A stretch of 64,000 nucleotides of DNA from assembly GCA_903884105.1 (NCBI GenBank), contig CAISDJ010000082.1, positions 1 through 64,000 on the forward strand, given 5' to 3'. The position numbers were made by a program, and so were the translations under genes. The notes under the pieces are model-generated. The model did no database searches. It was given only the letters and a program-made list of their open reading frames with translations, and had not been told where the DNA came from. Of the stretch, positions 19,429 to 27,509 are shown in pieces. The stretch is from an uncultured Pseudomonadota bacterium (GTDB lineage: Bacteria; Pseudomonadota; Gammaproteobacteria; Steroidobacterales; Steroidobacteraceae). Numbering within the stretch: the first letter of the stretch is position 1; each line of letters starts with the position of its first letter.

Positions 19429-20646
19429 TCAACGGTAATTCATGCCCATGGCCTGGTGCACTTCCTCGAGCGTCTTGCGCGCAAGGTCACGCGCCTTCTC
19501 GCAACCCTCGGCGACAATAGTCCGCACCATGTCCGGATTCTCTTCGTATTCCTGGGCCCGCTGGCGGATGACCGTGACTTCGGCGACCACCCGATCCACC
19601 AGTTTCTTCTTGCAGTCGAGACAGCCGATGCCGGCGGAACGGCAGCCTTCCTGCACCCAGGCCTGCGTGTGCGCGTCCGAATAGATCTTGTGGAGATCCC
19701 AGACTGGGCATTTGTCGGGATTGCCGGCATCGGTGCGACGGACGCGCGCAGGGTCGGTCTGCATGGTCCGCAGCTTCTTGCCAACCGAGTCGGGATCTTC
19801 CCTGAGGCCGATGGTGTTGCCGTAGGACTTGGACATCTTGCGGCCGTCGAGGCCCGGCACCTTCGGGGTCGCCGTGAGCAGCGCGTCCGGCTCGATCAGG
19901 ATGCTGCGACCCGTACCCTCGAGATAACCCTGCAACCGCTCGCGGTCAGCGAGTGTCAGCCTGGCATTGGCTTCCAGCATCGCACCCGCCTTCTCGAGCG
20001 CCGAGGCATCGCCCTGCTCCTGGTAGAGACGGCGCAATTCGCTGTATTGGGCGGCATTGCGACTGCCCAGGTTCTTGATGGCCTTCTCGACGCGGACCTC
20101 AAAATCCGCCTCGCGTCCATACAGATGGTTGAAGCGCCGCGCGACCTCACGCGTGACTTCAACATGCGCCACCTGGTCCTCGCCCACCGGCACGAAGTTT
20201 GGCTTGTAGAGCAGGATGTCGGCGCTCTGCAGCAGCGGATACCCCAGGAACCCGTACGTGGCCAGGTCCCGGTCCTTCAGTTGCTCCTGCTGGTCCTTGT
20301 ACGTCGGGACGCGCTCCAGCCACCCAAGGGGCGTGATCATCGACAGCAGCAGGTGCAGTTCCGAATGCTCGGGCACCCGGGACTGGATGAAAATGGTCGA
20401 GACGGAGGGGTTCAGGCCGGCGGCGAGCCAGTCGATGGCCATTTGCCACACAAAGGACTCGAGCCGCGAAGGATCCTCGTAACCCGTCGTGAGGGCGTGG
20501 ATGTCCGCGATGAAGAAGTAGCACTCGTATTGATACTGCAGCTCGGTCCACGACTTGAGCGCGCCATGGTAGTTGCCGAGATGCAGTTCGCCCGTGGGCC
20601 GCATACCGGACAAGACGCGTCGGTTGGAGGTCGTTGTCGAACTCAA
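19429..20646 (-). CDS. trpS: Tryptophanyl-tRNA synthetase
   Basis: Class I aminoacyl-tRNA synthetase that charges tRNA-Trp. It has 405 residues, on the long side for the family (about 330 in E. coli). The HIGH-like motif is GELHLGNYHGAL at 19-30 and the second signature is GRKMSKSYGN. A Cys-rich segment, CPVWDLHKIY...GCRSAGIGCLDCKK, contains spaced cysteines as in the longer proteobacterial TrpRS type. It lies 10 bp upstream of scpA. Confidence 0.95.
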   Translation of the reverse strand: MSSTTTSNRRVLSGMRPTGELHLGNYHGALKSWTELQYQYECYFFIADIHALTTGYEDPSRLESFVWQMAIDWLAAGLNPSVSTIFIQSRVPEHSELHLLLSMITPLGWLERVPTYKDQQEQLKDRDLATYGFLGYPLLQSADILLYKPNFVPVGEDQVAHVEVTREVARRFNHLYGREADFEVRVEKAIKNLGSRNAAQYSELRRLYQEQGDASALEKAGAMLEANARLTLADRERLQGYLEGTGRSILIEPDALLTATPKVPGLDGRKMSKSYGNTIGLREDPDSVGKKLRTMQTDPARVRRTDAGNPDKCPVWDLHKIYSDAHTQAWVQEGCRSAGIGCLDCKKKLVDRVVAEVTVIRQRAQEYEENPDMVRTIVAEGCEKARDLARKTLEEVHQAMGMNYR

Positions 20647-20843
20647 GACTTACCCTCGAAGAAGTACGGCCATTCGCGGTGGCTTCTGACTTCGGTTCTT
20701 TTGATATCAATATGTTGAAGCACCTTTATCAGGTGCCGCAGGAGCTTTAGCACTGCGGATCGAGCACGACTTCGCAGGCCGTCGGATTATACGCAGCTTT
20801 GGCGGCGGCCTGCCTCACGATACAGGCGTGCCGATCCCGGCTC

Positions 20844-21467
20844 TCACTCCAGCGCGCTCAGGTCTCCCTTGCCCCGACGCAGGATGATTGGCACTCCCGA
20901 CTCGAGATCGATGACGGACGTGGGCTCAAGGCCGCAATGCCCGCCGTCGATGACCGCGTCGACGACTTGGAACAACCGCTCCTGGATCTCGCGCGCCTCG
21001 GTCATGGGTAATTCATCCCCGGGCAACAGCAGCGTGGAGCTCATTAGCGGCTCGCCGAGTTCCTCCAGGATGAATTGCGGGACGGGATGATCGGGGACGC
21101 GGATCCCGATCGTGCGGCGCTTGGGATTCTGCAGGCGCTTGGGAACCTCCTTGGTCGCTTCCAGGATGAACGTATAAGGCCCCGGCGTCAGCATCTTGAG
21201 GAAGCGATACTGCTGGTTGTTCACCCGCGCGAATCTCGCGATCTCCGAGAGGTCACGGCAGACCAGCGTGAAGTGGTGGTGCTTGTCCGTTTCTCGGATC
21301 CGCGAGATGCGTTCCATCGCAGCCTTGTCCCCGATGTGGCACCCGAGTGCGTAGCAGGAATCCGTCGGGTAGACCACCACACCCCCATCCCGAATGAGCT
21401 CGACGGCTTGCCGGATGATGCGCGGCTGCGGGTTCTGCGGGTGGATCTCGAGGTAGCGGCTGGGCAT
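20844..21467 (-). CDS. yciO: YciO-family protein (TsaC/YrdC fold)
   Basis: YrdC-fold protein of 207 residues related to threonylcarbamoyl-AMP synthase. The RNA/nucleotide-binding features GGVVVYPTDSCYALGC, LTPGPYTFIL and IGIRVPDHP are present. The segment MSSTLLLPGDE replaces the SAN motif of TsaC, as in E. coli YciO, so it is more likely YciO than the main TsaC. YciO function remains uncertain; weak or no t6A activity has been described for this branch. Confidence 0.88.
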   Translation of the reverse strand: MPSRYLEIHPQNPQPRIIRQAVELIRDGGVVVYPTDSCYALGCHIGDKAAMERISRIRETDKHHHFTLVCRDLSEIARFARVNNQQYRFLKMLTPGPYTFILEATKEVPKRLQNPKRRTIGIRVPDHPVPQFILEELGEPLMSSTLLLPGDELPMTEAREIQERLFQVVDAVIDGGHCGLEPTSVIDLESGVPIILRRGKGDLSALE

Positions 21468-21607
21468 GGGGGAGCATCAGGCAGGGACGAGCGGAACGAT
21501 GGCGGGGACCGGATTTTGCATCCTGGCCGGCCCCCTGAGTGGCGTCTTCTGTATTCCAGTATGATACTTCGAGCCCTACCCTTTCAGGATTCCACCAAGC
21601 ACCCCAC

Positions 21608-22150
21608 ATGCAGCTGCTGTTCGACTTCTTCCCCGTCATTGCGTTTTTCGTGGCCTACAAGCTGGCAGACATCTATGTCGCCACCGGCGTCATCATCGCC
21701 GCCGTCATCATTCAGGTCGCCGTGCAATGGTTCCGTCACCGCAAAGTCAGCCCGATGACGCTGATCTCGGGCGCGCTGGTCCTGATTTTCGGGACGATCA
21801 CGTTGCTGGTCCACGACAAGAGTTTCATTCAATGGAAGCCGACCGTACTGAACTGGCTTTTCGGTGCCGGCTTCCTGGTGAGCCAGTTCTTCGGCGAGCA
21901 GCCGGTCATTCAGCGGCTGATGGGTGCCAACCTCACGCTCGAACGACCCCTCTGGATCAAGCTGAACATGATGTGGGTCGCCTTCTTTTTCGTGATGGGC
22001 GCGCTCAATCTCTACGTCGCGTTCTCCTTCGAGGAGAGCACCTGGGTCAACTTCAAGCTGTTCGGCATGCTTGGCCTGACGATGGTGTTCGCGCTGCTGC
22101 AGGGCGCGTGGCTCTCGTCGAAGATGCCCGCCGACGAGGCGCAGAAGTAG
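21608..22150 (+). CDS. yciB: YciB inner-membrane protein (IspZ/septation protein A family)
   Basis: Integral membrane protein of 180 residues with about five hydrophobic segments. The family start MQLLFDFFPVIAFFVAYKLADIYVATGV and the internal KPTVLNWLFGAGFLVSQ are clear. YciB is involved in envelope integrity and cell-length control in E. coli. I chose the ATG at 21608 because upstream in-frame codons do not match the family. It heads a short plus-strand run with a YciI-like gene and a BolA-like gene. Confidence 0.93.
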   Translation: MQLLFDFFPVIAFFVAYKLADIYVATGVIIAAVIIQVAVQWFRHRKVSPMTLISGALVLIFGTITLLVHDKSFIQWKPTVLNWLFGAGFLVSQFFGEQPVIQRLMGANLTLERPLWIKLNMMWVAFFFVMGALNLYVAFSFEESTWVNFKLFGMLGLTMVFALLQGAWLSSKMPADEAQK

Positions 22151-22179
22151 CGCTGCCCCGCGAACATCGAGATAACGCC

Positions 22180-22479
22180 GTGTTGTACATGATCATCGGC
22201 CGGGACGTTCCCGGCAGCACTCCCCTTCGGGCCCGCGTCCGTCCCGCCCATCTGGCCCGCCTGCAGGTCCTGCTCGACGATGGGCGACTGATCCTCGCCG
22301 GACCCAATCCCGCAGCCGACAGCCCCGAGCCCGGCCCGGGCGGCACAGCCGGTAGCCTGATCGTGGCGGAGTTTGCGTCGCTCGAAGCGGCCCAGGCGTG
22401 GGTTGCCGGCGACCCGTATGTCACCGAAGGGATCTTCGCTTCGACGGAAGTCCGCCCCTTCCTGAAGGTGCTGCCATGA
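22180..22479 (+). CDS. YciI-like protein
   Basis: Small ferredoxin-fold protein of the YciI family, 99 residues from a GTG start. The pattern LYMIIGRDVPGSTPLRARVRPAHL, then GRLILAGPNPAAD, SLIVAEFASLEAAQAWVAGDPY and the closing VEVRPFLKVL-type strand (TEVRPFLKVLP) fits the family well. The conserved His-Asp pair of the family appears as PAHL and GDPY. Role unknown; YciI proteins bind small molecules or act as domains of other enzymes. An alternative ATG is at 22189. The stop overlaps the next start (ATGA). Confidence 0.88.
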   Translation: MLYMIIGRDVPGSTPLRARVRPAHLARLQVLLDDGRLILAGPNPAADSPEPGPGGTAGSLIVAEFASLEAAQAWVAGDPYVTEGIFASTEVRPFLKVLP

Positions 22480-22781
22480 CCGCCACGCGCCTCGAGCGGA
22501 TCAGGGCAAGCCTGACGGCAGGATTGCAGCCGGACACCCTGGAACTGACAGATGACAGCCACCTGCATGCCGGCCACGCCGGTGCCCGGGACGGTCGCGG
22601 GCACTTTCGCGTCTACATCGTCTCCAAGCGATTCGCTACCATGCGCCCGTTGCAGCGACATCAACTGGTCTACCGGACGCTGGGCGACCTGATGCAAACC
22701 GATATCCATGCCCTGAGTATTTCGACCTTTACACCGGACGAAGCGCAAACCCGCCAGCCCGGTCACTTCAACCCTCGCTAA
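22476..22781 (+). CDS. BolA-family protein
   Basis: BolA-like protein of 101 residues with the class II KH-like fold. The motif DDSHLHAGHAGARDGRGHFRV is followed by SKRFATMRPLQRHQLVYRTLGDLMQTDIHALSI, with the conserved HALSI near the C-terminus. BolA proteins partner monothiol glutaredoxins in iron-sulfur trafficking and can bind DNA. The ATG at 22476 overlaps the stop of the YciI-like gene, so the pair is coupled. Confidence 0.92.
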   Translation: MTATRLERIRASLTAGLQPDTLELTDDSHLHAGHAGARDGRGHFRVYIVSKRFATMRPLQRHQLVYRTLGDLMQTDIHALSISTFTPDEAQTRQPGHFNPR

Positions 22782-22789
22782 GGACCTTT

Positions 22790-23629
22790 ATGAAACATCG
22801 TCAAATCGCCGTGGGGCTCGCCGCCTCGCTGCTCCTGCTCACCGCCTGCGGTCAGGCCGGCACTCCGGGTGCTGCCGAGAGCGGGCCTGCCGCTGTCACC
22901 GTGAACGGCCAGGCTATCAGCACAACGGTCTTCGACCTCTACCTCGGCACGGTGTCGCAGCAGCCTGCAGAGAGCATTCCCGCCGAACAGAAAGTCCAGC
23001 TTCTCGACCAGCTGGTTGCCATGCACCTGGCCGCGGAAGCAGCCCAGAAGGCCGGCCTCGACAAGGGCAAGGATGTCCAGGCGCAGCTTGAGCTGACCCG
23101 CCTGAATGTTCTGGCGGATGCGCAGTTCAAGAAGATGATTGCCGATGCTCCCGTGACGGACGCTGACGTGCAGGCTGAGTACGACACCCAGGTTGCTGCC
23201 ATGCCGAAGGCCGGTGGCACTGAATACAACGCCAGCCACATTCTCGTGGACAGCAAGGCGACGGCAGATGCGCTCGTCGCGGAGCTGAAGAAGGGTGGCG
23301 ACTTCGCCAAGCTCGCCAAGGAAAAGTCCAAGGACGGCTCCAAGGACAACGGCGGCAACCTCGGCTGGTTCACGCCTGAGACGATGGTCAAGCCCTTTGC
23401 CGATGCCGTGGTTGCCTTGCAGAAGGGCAAGTACACCGAGACCCCGGTGGAATCGCAGTTCGGCTGGCATGTGATCCTGCTGCACGATTCGCGCGCGGGC
23501 TCGCCGCCGCCGCCGCCGCCCGCTCTCGCAGATGTGCGCGACCAGGTCGTGCAGCTCGTGCAGCGCAAGCGCTTGCAGGCCTACCTGGACGGTTTGCGGA
23601 AGGCCGCCAAGATCGAAAAGACGGGCTAA
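22790..23629 (+). CDS. Periplasmic parvulin peptidyl-prolyl isomerase, lipoprotein
   Basis: Peptidyl-prolyl cis-trans isomerase of the PpiC/SurA type, 279 residues. The N-terminus is a lipoprotein signal peptide with lipobox LLTAC, acylated Cys at about residue 19. The parvulin domain occupies about 145-235 (ASHILVDSKATADALVAELK, NGGNLGWFTPETMVKPFADAV, ESQFGWHVILLHDSR). The start is marked by AAGGA five bases before the ATG. It likely helps fold periplasmic or outer-membrane proteins. A run of six prolines precedes the C-terminal helix. Confidence 0.92.
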   Translation: MKHRQIAVGLAASLLLLTACGQAGTPGAAESGPAAVTVNGQAISTTVFDLYLGTVSQQPAESIPAEQKVQLLDQLVAMHLAAEAAQKAGLDKGKDVQAQLELTRLNVLADAQFKKMIADAPVTDADVQAEYDTQVAAMPKAGGTEYNASHILVDSKATADALVAELKKGGDFAKLAKEKSKDGSKDNGGNLGWFTPETMVKPFADAVVALQKGKYTETPVESQFGWHVILLHDSRAGSPPPPPPALADVRDQVVQLVQRKRLQAYLDGLRKAAKIEKTG

Positions 23630-23655
23630 GTGTCAAGTCGATTTTTTCGCCTTTT

Positions 23656-23693
23656 CTCCAATTAGACGATTTGTTTCCTTCGACTAATTGGAG
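23656..23693. repeat. Perfect 10-bp inverted repeat, AT-rich
   Basis: CTCCAATTAG (23656-23665) and CTAATTGGAG (23684-23693) are exact reverse complements around an 18-nt loop. It lies 26 bp after the parvulin stop. No U-tract follows, and it is more AT-rich than surrounding DNA, so it may be a terminator stem, an operator or an edge of inserted DNA. Confidence 0.45.
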
Positions 23694-23705
23694 TTGATCC
23701 CCGCT

Positions 23706-23739
23706 CTTCCCGTGGTCACTTCGCGGTGGCCACGGGAAG
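23706..23739 (+). terminator. Strong 14-bp hairpin after the parvulin gene
   Basis: CTTCCCGTGG pairs with CCACGGGAAG, and TCAC/GTGG extends the stem to 14 bp (one G-U pair) closed by a six-base TTCGCG loop. A second small hairpin, GTGCCT-CAC-AGGCAC (23740-23754), follows directly, then TTTCCC. It is probably the transcript end of the yciB-to-parvulin run, although the U-tract is poor. Confidence 0.5.
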
Positions 23740-23964
23740 GTGCCTCACAGGCACTTTCCCGCGCTGCGCATGCAGCCCTCTTCCGACCTCCCCGACCGCT
23801 CTCACCTGGCTATCAAACGGCCTCGGTCGGCGCTTGTACTTCGATTTTTTTCACTGGAATCTCCTCGGGTTACATTACGAGAAAATCCCACTTCTGACCT
23901 CGGCTGTTTAGTGGGGGGATTACCAATTCATTTAGACCCTAAGCCTGCGCCAGCCATCTCTCAA

Positions 23965-24786
23965 TTATCGTTTTGGAACGTCGAAGAAATACACACCCAC
24001 TCCAATCTCGGATCCAGACTTCTTGTCCTCCGAGATTCGGATTGGCTTCTCGTTCTTCTTGAGCCAGGCATCAAAAAACTCAAGGAAAGATTGCCCCCGA
24101 TCGGCTACCAGTTCCCTGAATTTCTTTGTCATGCTTTCTGGTAGATAGTTGCTCCACGCATACCGCTCGAAGCGCGGCTCACCCTCGGTGGCCGGCGATG
24201 CGTTACACGCAATCGTTGAAATCAAGTTGTGGATAGAGGTCGCGCCAGAAGCAAAAAGCTGCCCATTAACGTTAGGCGGAATGAAGCTGTTCCCCACAGG
24301 CCGAAAGCGCCCAGACTTGGTGCGTTCAACGAGGCCAATACGCTCCATCTGAAGGATTACTGCGCCCACCGGCAGATCACCAGCATAGCGCCTGACCAAG
24401 TCAGTAAGATTTGGCGATTTGCCATCGATTGCGAGTGCAACAGGGTTGCCAACCGATGAAAGGAACAGAGGATCGCTATACCAACCTCGAAGCACAATAG
24501 AGGGAGGGTTGAGTCCCTGGCTCGTTTGCACCCCACTTTCAGAAGCGATCTTGTCACGAACCTTCTTGGTTTCTTTTCTGCTCAATCCCGTGATTACAGC
24601 CACCTTCGATAGATTTGCCGGGCGACCGCGAATTCCATAGTCCTTGGTAGCAACATCCACAAAAGCAGACTTGCATACCTCGGAAAATTCGCGGTACCCG
24701 ATTCCGTACCGCAACAACAGCCGCGCGAGTGGCACAATCAGATGGCGACAAGCCGCTAGTATTGCGGCGTGAGTATCTACTCGCAT
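23965..24786 (-). CDS. DUF6502 family protein
   Basis: Protein of 273 residues that I recognise as DUF6502-like. An N-terminal helix-rich region (LIVPLARLLLRYGIGYREFSEVCKSAFV) is followed by a helix-turn-helix-like segment (ANLSKVAVITGLSRKETKKVRDKI, about 58-82) and a middle WYSDPLFLSSVGNPVALAI stretch. The C-terminus, IGVGVYFFDVP, is typical of the family. A DNA-binding role is suggested by the helix-turn-helix but is not established. Its base composition is clearly lower in GC than its neighbours, and it stands alone, both signs of horizontal acquisition. GAAGG lies nine bases before the ATG. Confidence 0.75.
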   Translation of the reverse strand: MRVDTHAAILAACRHLIVPLARLLLRYGIGYREFSEVCKSAFVDVATKDYGIRGRPANLSKVAVITGLSRKETKKVRDKIASESGVQTSQGLNPPSIVLRGWYSDPLFLSSVGNPVALAIDGKSPNLTDLVRRYAGDLPVGAVILQMERIGLVERTKSGRFRPVGNSFIPPNVNGQLFASGATSIHNLISTIACNASPATEGEPRFERYAWSNYLPESMTKKFRELVADRGQSFLEFFDAWLKKNEKPIRISEDKKSGSEIGVGVYFFDVPKR

Positions 24787-25108
24787 TAGACAGTACCTTC
24801 AAAACATTGAGTGGACACGACGTGTTTTTGACTGGATGGACTACTCATTGCCTGATCGCTCGAAGTGTTCAACATTGCAGTGAAGGACAGGAAGCCACCA
24901 CATCCGAGTCTGTTATCTCAATGCTTCTCGCCTGATCATAAACCGCCGACCTAAATCCCGATTAAACGCAAACCATGCGTTCGCGTCGACCGGCGCGCCA
25001 CTTCGGCTACTCCGTCGCGGTCCCCTCCCCCCACATGCAGTGCCGCACACCCCCGGTCGCAAGGCATAATCGGGACAACGGCGCGGCCATTTGCACCGCG
25101 GAGAGCCC
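24787..25108. other. Gap between DUF6502 and unknown gene
   Basis: 322 bp between two divergent genes. I see no gene. The left part is AT-richer and holds an 11-bp palindrome, ACACGACGTGT (24815-24825), just upstream of the DUF6502 start; this could be an autoregulatory site, as is common for helix-turn-helix proteins. The right part returns to high GC near 24985. Confidence 0.5.
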
Positions 25109-25867
25109 ATGACGTCAGCGGACAAGCGAATGATGGAACTGCTCGACAGGTGGCTGACGAGCCTCGAGCTGCACCTGAAATACGCTGCCCTGACGGACGC
25201 GGACTATTTTGCCGTGCAGCCGTGGCCAACGCACGACCGGCCGACGCGCTGGATCCTCGAACTGGCCAGGCAAAAGACCCAGGAGCTGCGTACCCACCTG
25301 GAATCCCGGGTCGCAATGGGCGACAGCAAGTTCTCGGAATCCCTCGAGTTGATGGGTTTTTTGTCGAATCTCGTGGGTTCCCAGCATGTAGAGCGGTTCA
25401 TTCCACTGGCTGAACCGGACAAGGAACAGGAACCCAGCCTACGCACCCCCAAACCTCAGTCGCAGTCGAACTCCGCGGCAAAAGCCAATGGGCATGCGAA
25501 ATCCGTGGCGCCAGCACGAGACGAACTGGACTCGACTCGGGAGATGCCAAGGGTCGCCGCGCCGAGCAAGGCGCCCACCGAGCTGGCACCGGCCGGAAAG
25601 CCTCCGGCCGCGACCAAGCTCCCTCCCAAGACAGCCAGGAAGGCACCGGCGATGCCGGCTCCGGCAGCAAAGGCGCCCGCCTCCGCCGCTGCAGTCCAGA
25701 AGAAGGTAATGGCGGATGCCGTCCGACTGCTCAAATGGGGCAAGGACTGGCACGAACTGGTCGACCTGATTGCCCGGATCGCGGACCGCCCGCCCGCAGC
25801 GGAGATCAGGCGCATCCTGCGAAGCCACAAGGCTGAAATCGAGATGCAGGCCGAGGGAGACGAGTAA
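25109..25867 (+). CDS. Unrecognised protein with Pro/Ala linker
   Basis: No family recognised. 252 residues. The N-terminal part (about 1-105) looks folded and helical, with aromatic-rich YFAVQPWPTHDRPTRWILEL. The middle (about 110-200) is a low-complexity Ala/Pro/Lys/Ser linker, probably disordered. The C-terminal part (about 200-252) is again folded: VMADAVRLLKWGKDWHELVDLIARIADRPP. The ATG at 25109 follows GGAGAG and is preferred to a TTG six codons upstream. Coding is supported by the amino-acid pattern and by the ordered-linker-ordered layout. No signal peptide or membrane segment. Confidence 0.75.
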   Translation: MTSADKRMMELLDRWLTSLELHLKYAALTDADYFAVQPWPTHDRPTRWILELARQKTQELRTHLESRVAMGDSKFSESLELMGFLSNLVGSQHVERFIPLAEPDKEQEPSLRTPKPQSQSNSAAKANGHAKSVAPARDELDSTREMPRVAAPSKAPTELAPAGKPPAATKLPPKTARKAPAMPAPAAKAPASAAAVQKKVMADAVRLLKWGKDWHELVDLIARIADRPPAAEIRRILRSHKAEIEMQAEGDE

Positions 25868-25917
25868 CCCGTCTGAGTGCAACTGGGCGTCCTTGCCCGG
25901 CACCCTTGGCGCTCCCG

Positions 25918-26526
25918 CTACTTCTTCTTGCGGGCGACCTTGCGGACTGCCTTGGTGACTTTCCGCTTCACGCCTTTTGCTTTGGCTGCCACCTTCTTGC
26001 CGACGGCCTTGCCTCGCGCCTTGACCTTGCGTCCCAGTGCTTTGGCCCGCTTCACAACTTTCTTGCGAACCGCCACCACCTTCGCCTTCACACCGGCAGC
26101 CTTCTTCTTGCTACCAGCGGCCTTCTTCTTCTTTCCAGCTGGCTTCCTGCTGGCTTTGGGGACGGGCTTCCGGGCAACCGGCTTCTTCTTGCGAGCGGGC
26201 TTCCGGGGAGCCTTCTCCCGCAGCTTCTCCTGCACCTGGGCGGCCAGAGCGGCCGCGGCTGACTGCAGGGATCCCCACGCATGCTCGGCGCTGGCGCCCA
26301 TTTCATGCCATGCGTCCTCGGTAGACGCGCTCACACGATTCAACTGCTCCCGCCCCTGCGCGATGAGTTCGCCGACCTGCTTGGCGCGTTGCTGATAGGT
26401 CACCTGGGCATCGCCGCGCATCTGTGCTGCGTTCGCGAGCGCCTGATCCTCCAGCTGCTTCGCCCACTGAGCCCATACATTCAGCTGATCCTGGAGCTGG
26501 CGCAGATAGTCACTACGATCGGCCAT
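25918..26526 (-). CDS. Coiled-coil protein with histone H1-like Lys-rich tail
   Basis: 202 residues in two parts. Residues 1-95 form an amphipathic coiled coil (DYLRQLQDQLNVWAQWAKQL, ending SEDAW-like STEDAWHEMGASAEHAWGSL) that resembles the sll1863-type stress coiled-coil proteins. Residues 100-202 are a Lys/Ala/Arg/Val tail with repeated KKxAxxK and AKxVxRKV units, like histone H1 or the tails of AlgP and PhaF. A nucleoid-binding or granule-DNA tethering role is inferred. A near-perfect ribosome site precedes the ATG at 26526. Nearest alternatives: AlgP-type regulator or phasin PhaF. Confidence 0.8.
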   Translation of the reverse strand: MADRSDYLRQLQDQLNVWAQWAKQLEDQALANAAQMRGDAQVTYQQRAKQVGELIAQGREQLNRVSASTEDAWHEMGASAEHAWGSLQSAAAALAAQVQEKLREKAPRKPARKKKPVARKPVPKASRKPAGKKKKAAGSKKKAAGVKAKVVAVRKKVVKRAKALGRKVKARGKAVGKKVAAKAKGVKRKVTKAVRKVARKKK

Positions 26527-26532
26527 GATGAG

Positions 26533-26541
26533 CACCTCCTT
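26533..26541 (-). promoter_or_regulatory. Strong Shine-Dalgarno site
   Basis: AAGGAGGTG on the minus strand ends six bases before the ATG at 26526. It is the strongest ribosome site I saw in the window and fixes the start, ruling out in-frame upstream starts. It suggests the histone-tailed protein is abundant. Confidence 0.8.
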
Positions 26542-26780
26542 CATATAAGTGGTTCGTCGATTCGGCGGATCCACTATAGCCGCGGTCCGCTTGACAACAC
26601 AGCAATGCTTAAAAAAAATCCCCGCCTGGCGAACCACTCAGACGACAATAGCTTCCATCCGGGTAGGCAGCGGTCCAGAGAACAACGGCCAGCGCTGCGT
26701 CGACCACCGACGCGGAACCCAGCTCACGGCATCACTGTCATATCGCCCGTTGCAGCGCAGCGGCATTGCTTGAGGTCACG

Positions 26781-27509
26781 ATGATCGAGGTCAACCAGCT
26801 CACCAAGCGCTACGGTCCGCTGACCGCAGTCGACGGCATCTCTTTCCGGGTCGAAGCAGGCGAAGTCCTCGGCTTTCTGGGGCCGAATGGCGCCGGCAAG
26901 TCCACCACCATGAAGATGATCGCGGGATTCCTCGCGCCCACGTCCGGCAGCGTATCGGTCTGCGGCCATGACGTGGTTGGGGAACCCATCGCCGCCAAGT
27001 CCGTGATGGGCTATCTGCCCGAGGGTGCCCCGAGCTATGCCGAGATGACGGTGGCCGGCTTCCTGGAGTTCATCGCAAACGTGAGGGGACTGACAGGAGC
27101 CAACCGCCGTGGCCGTTTCGATGATGTCGTTGCCCGGTTGGCGCTCGGGAAGGTCCTGAACCAGCCGATCGAGACGCTATCGAAGGGCTACAAGCGCCGC
27201 GTGGGACTTGCCCAGGCCATCCTGCACGACCCCAAGGTGCTGGTCCTCGACGAGCCTACAGACGGCCTCGATCCCAACCAGAAGCATGAGGTCCGAACCC
27301 TCATCGACGCCATGGCCAAGGACAAGATCATCATCATCTCCACCCACATCCTCGAGGAGGTGGACGCGGTGTGTACCCGCGCCATCATCATCGCCAACGG
27401 GCGGATCCTGGCAGACGACACCCCCGGGAATCTCGAGTCCCGCGCGCCTTCCGGTCGTCTTGAGGACGTGTTCCGCTCGATTACCCTGGGCACCGCGACC
27501 CATGCGTAA
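26781..27509 (+). CDS. GldA-like ABC transporter ATPase
   Basis: ATP-binding subunit of an ABC-2 type exporter, 242 residues. Walker A GPNGAGKST at about 34-42, signature LSKGYKRRVGLAQA near 134, Walker B VLVLDEPTDGLDP near 155, and the switch His in IISTHILEE. It resembles GldA and other gliding-type ATPases. The permease, a GldG-like protein and a DUF4340 protein follow without gaps, so the four form one operon. Cargo unknown. Confidence 0.92.
   Translation: MIEVNQLTKRYGPLTAVDGISFRVEAGEVLGFLGPNGAGKSTTMKMIAGFLAPTSGSVSVCGHDVVGEPIAAKSVMGYLPEGAPSYAEMTVAGFLEFIANVRGLTGANRRGRFDDVVARLALGKVLNQPIETLSKGYKRRVGLAQAILHDPKVLVLDEPTDGLDPNQKHEVRTLIDAMAKDKIIIISTHILEEVDAVCTRAIIIANGRILADDTPGNLESRAPSGRLEDVFRSITLGTATHA

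Larger units (their letters stand above)
23630..23964. other. AT-rich gap with hairpins
   Basis: 335 bp without a supportable gene between the parvulin stop and the DUF6502 stop, which converge. It contains the three inverted repeats listed separately. The second half is distinctly less GC-rich than the flanking housekeeping DNA. Open frames here are short and lack family resemblance. Confidence 0.6.

Noticed and set aside
20647-20843. Possible small RNA or tRNA in the gap upstream of trpS
   Set aside because: No cloverleaf, CCA end or terminator-like hairpin seen; nothing supportable in these 197 bp.
26591-26614. TTGACA as a -35 box for the ABC operon
   Set aside because: A perfect TTGACA is present but there is no acceptable -10 at 16-18 bp spacing; the gap to the ATG is also over 160 bp.
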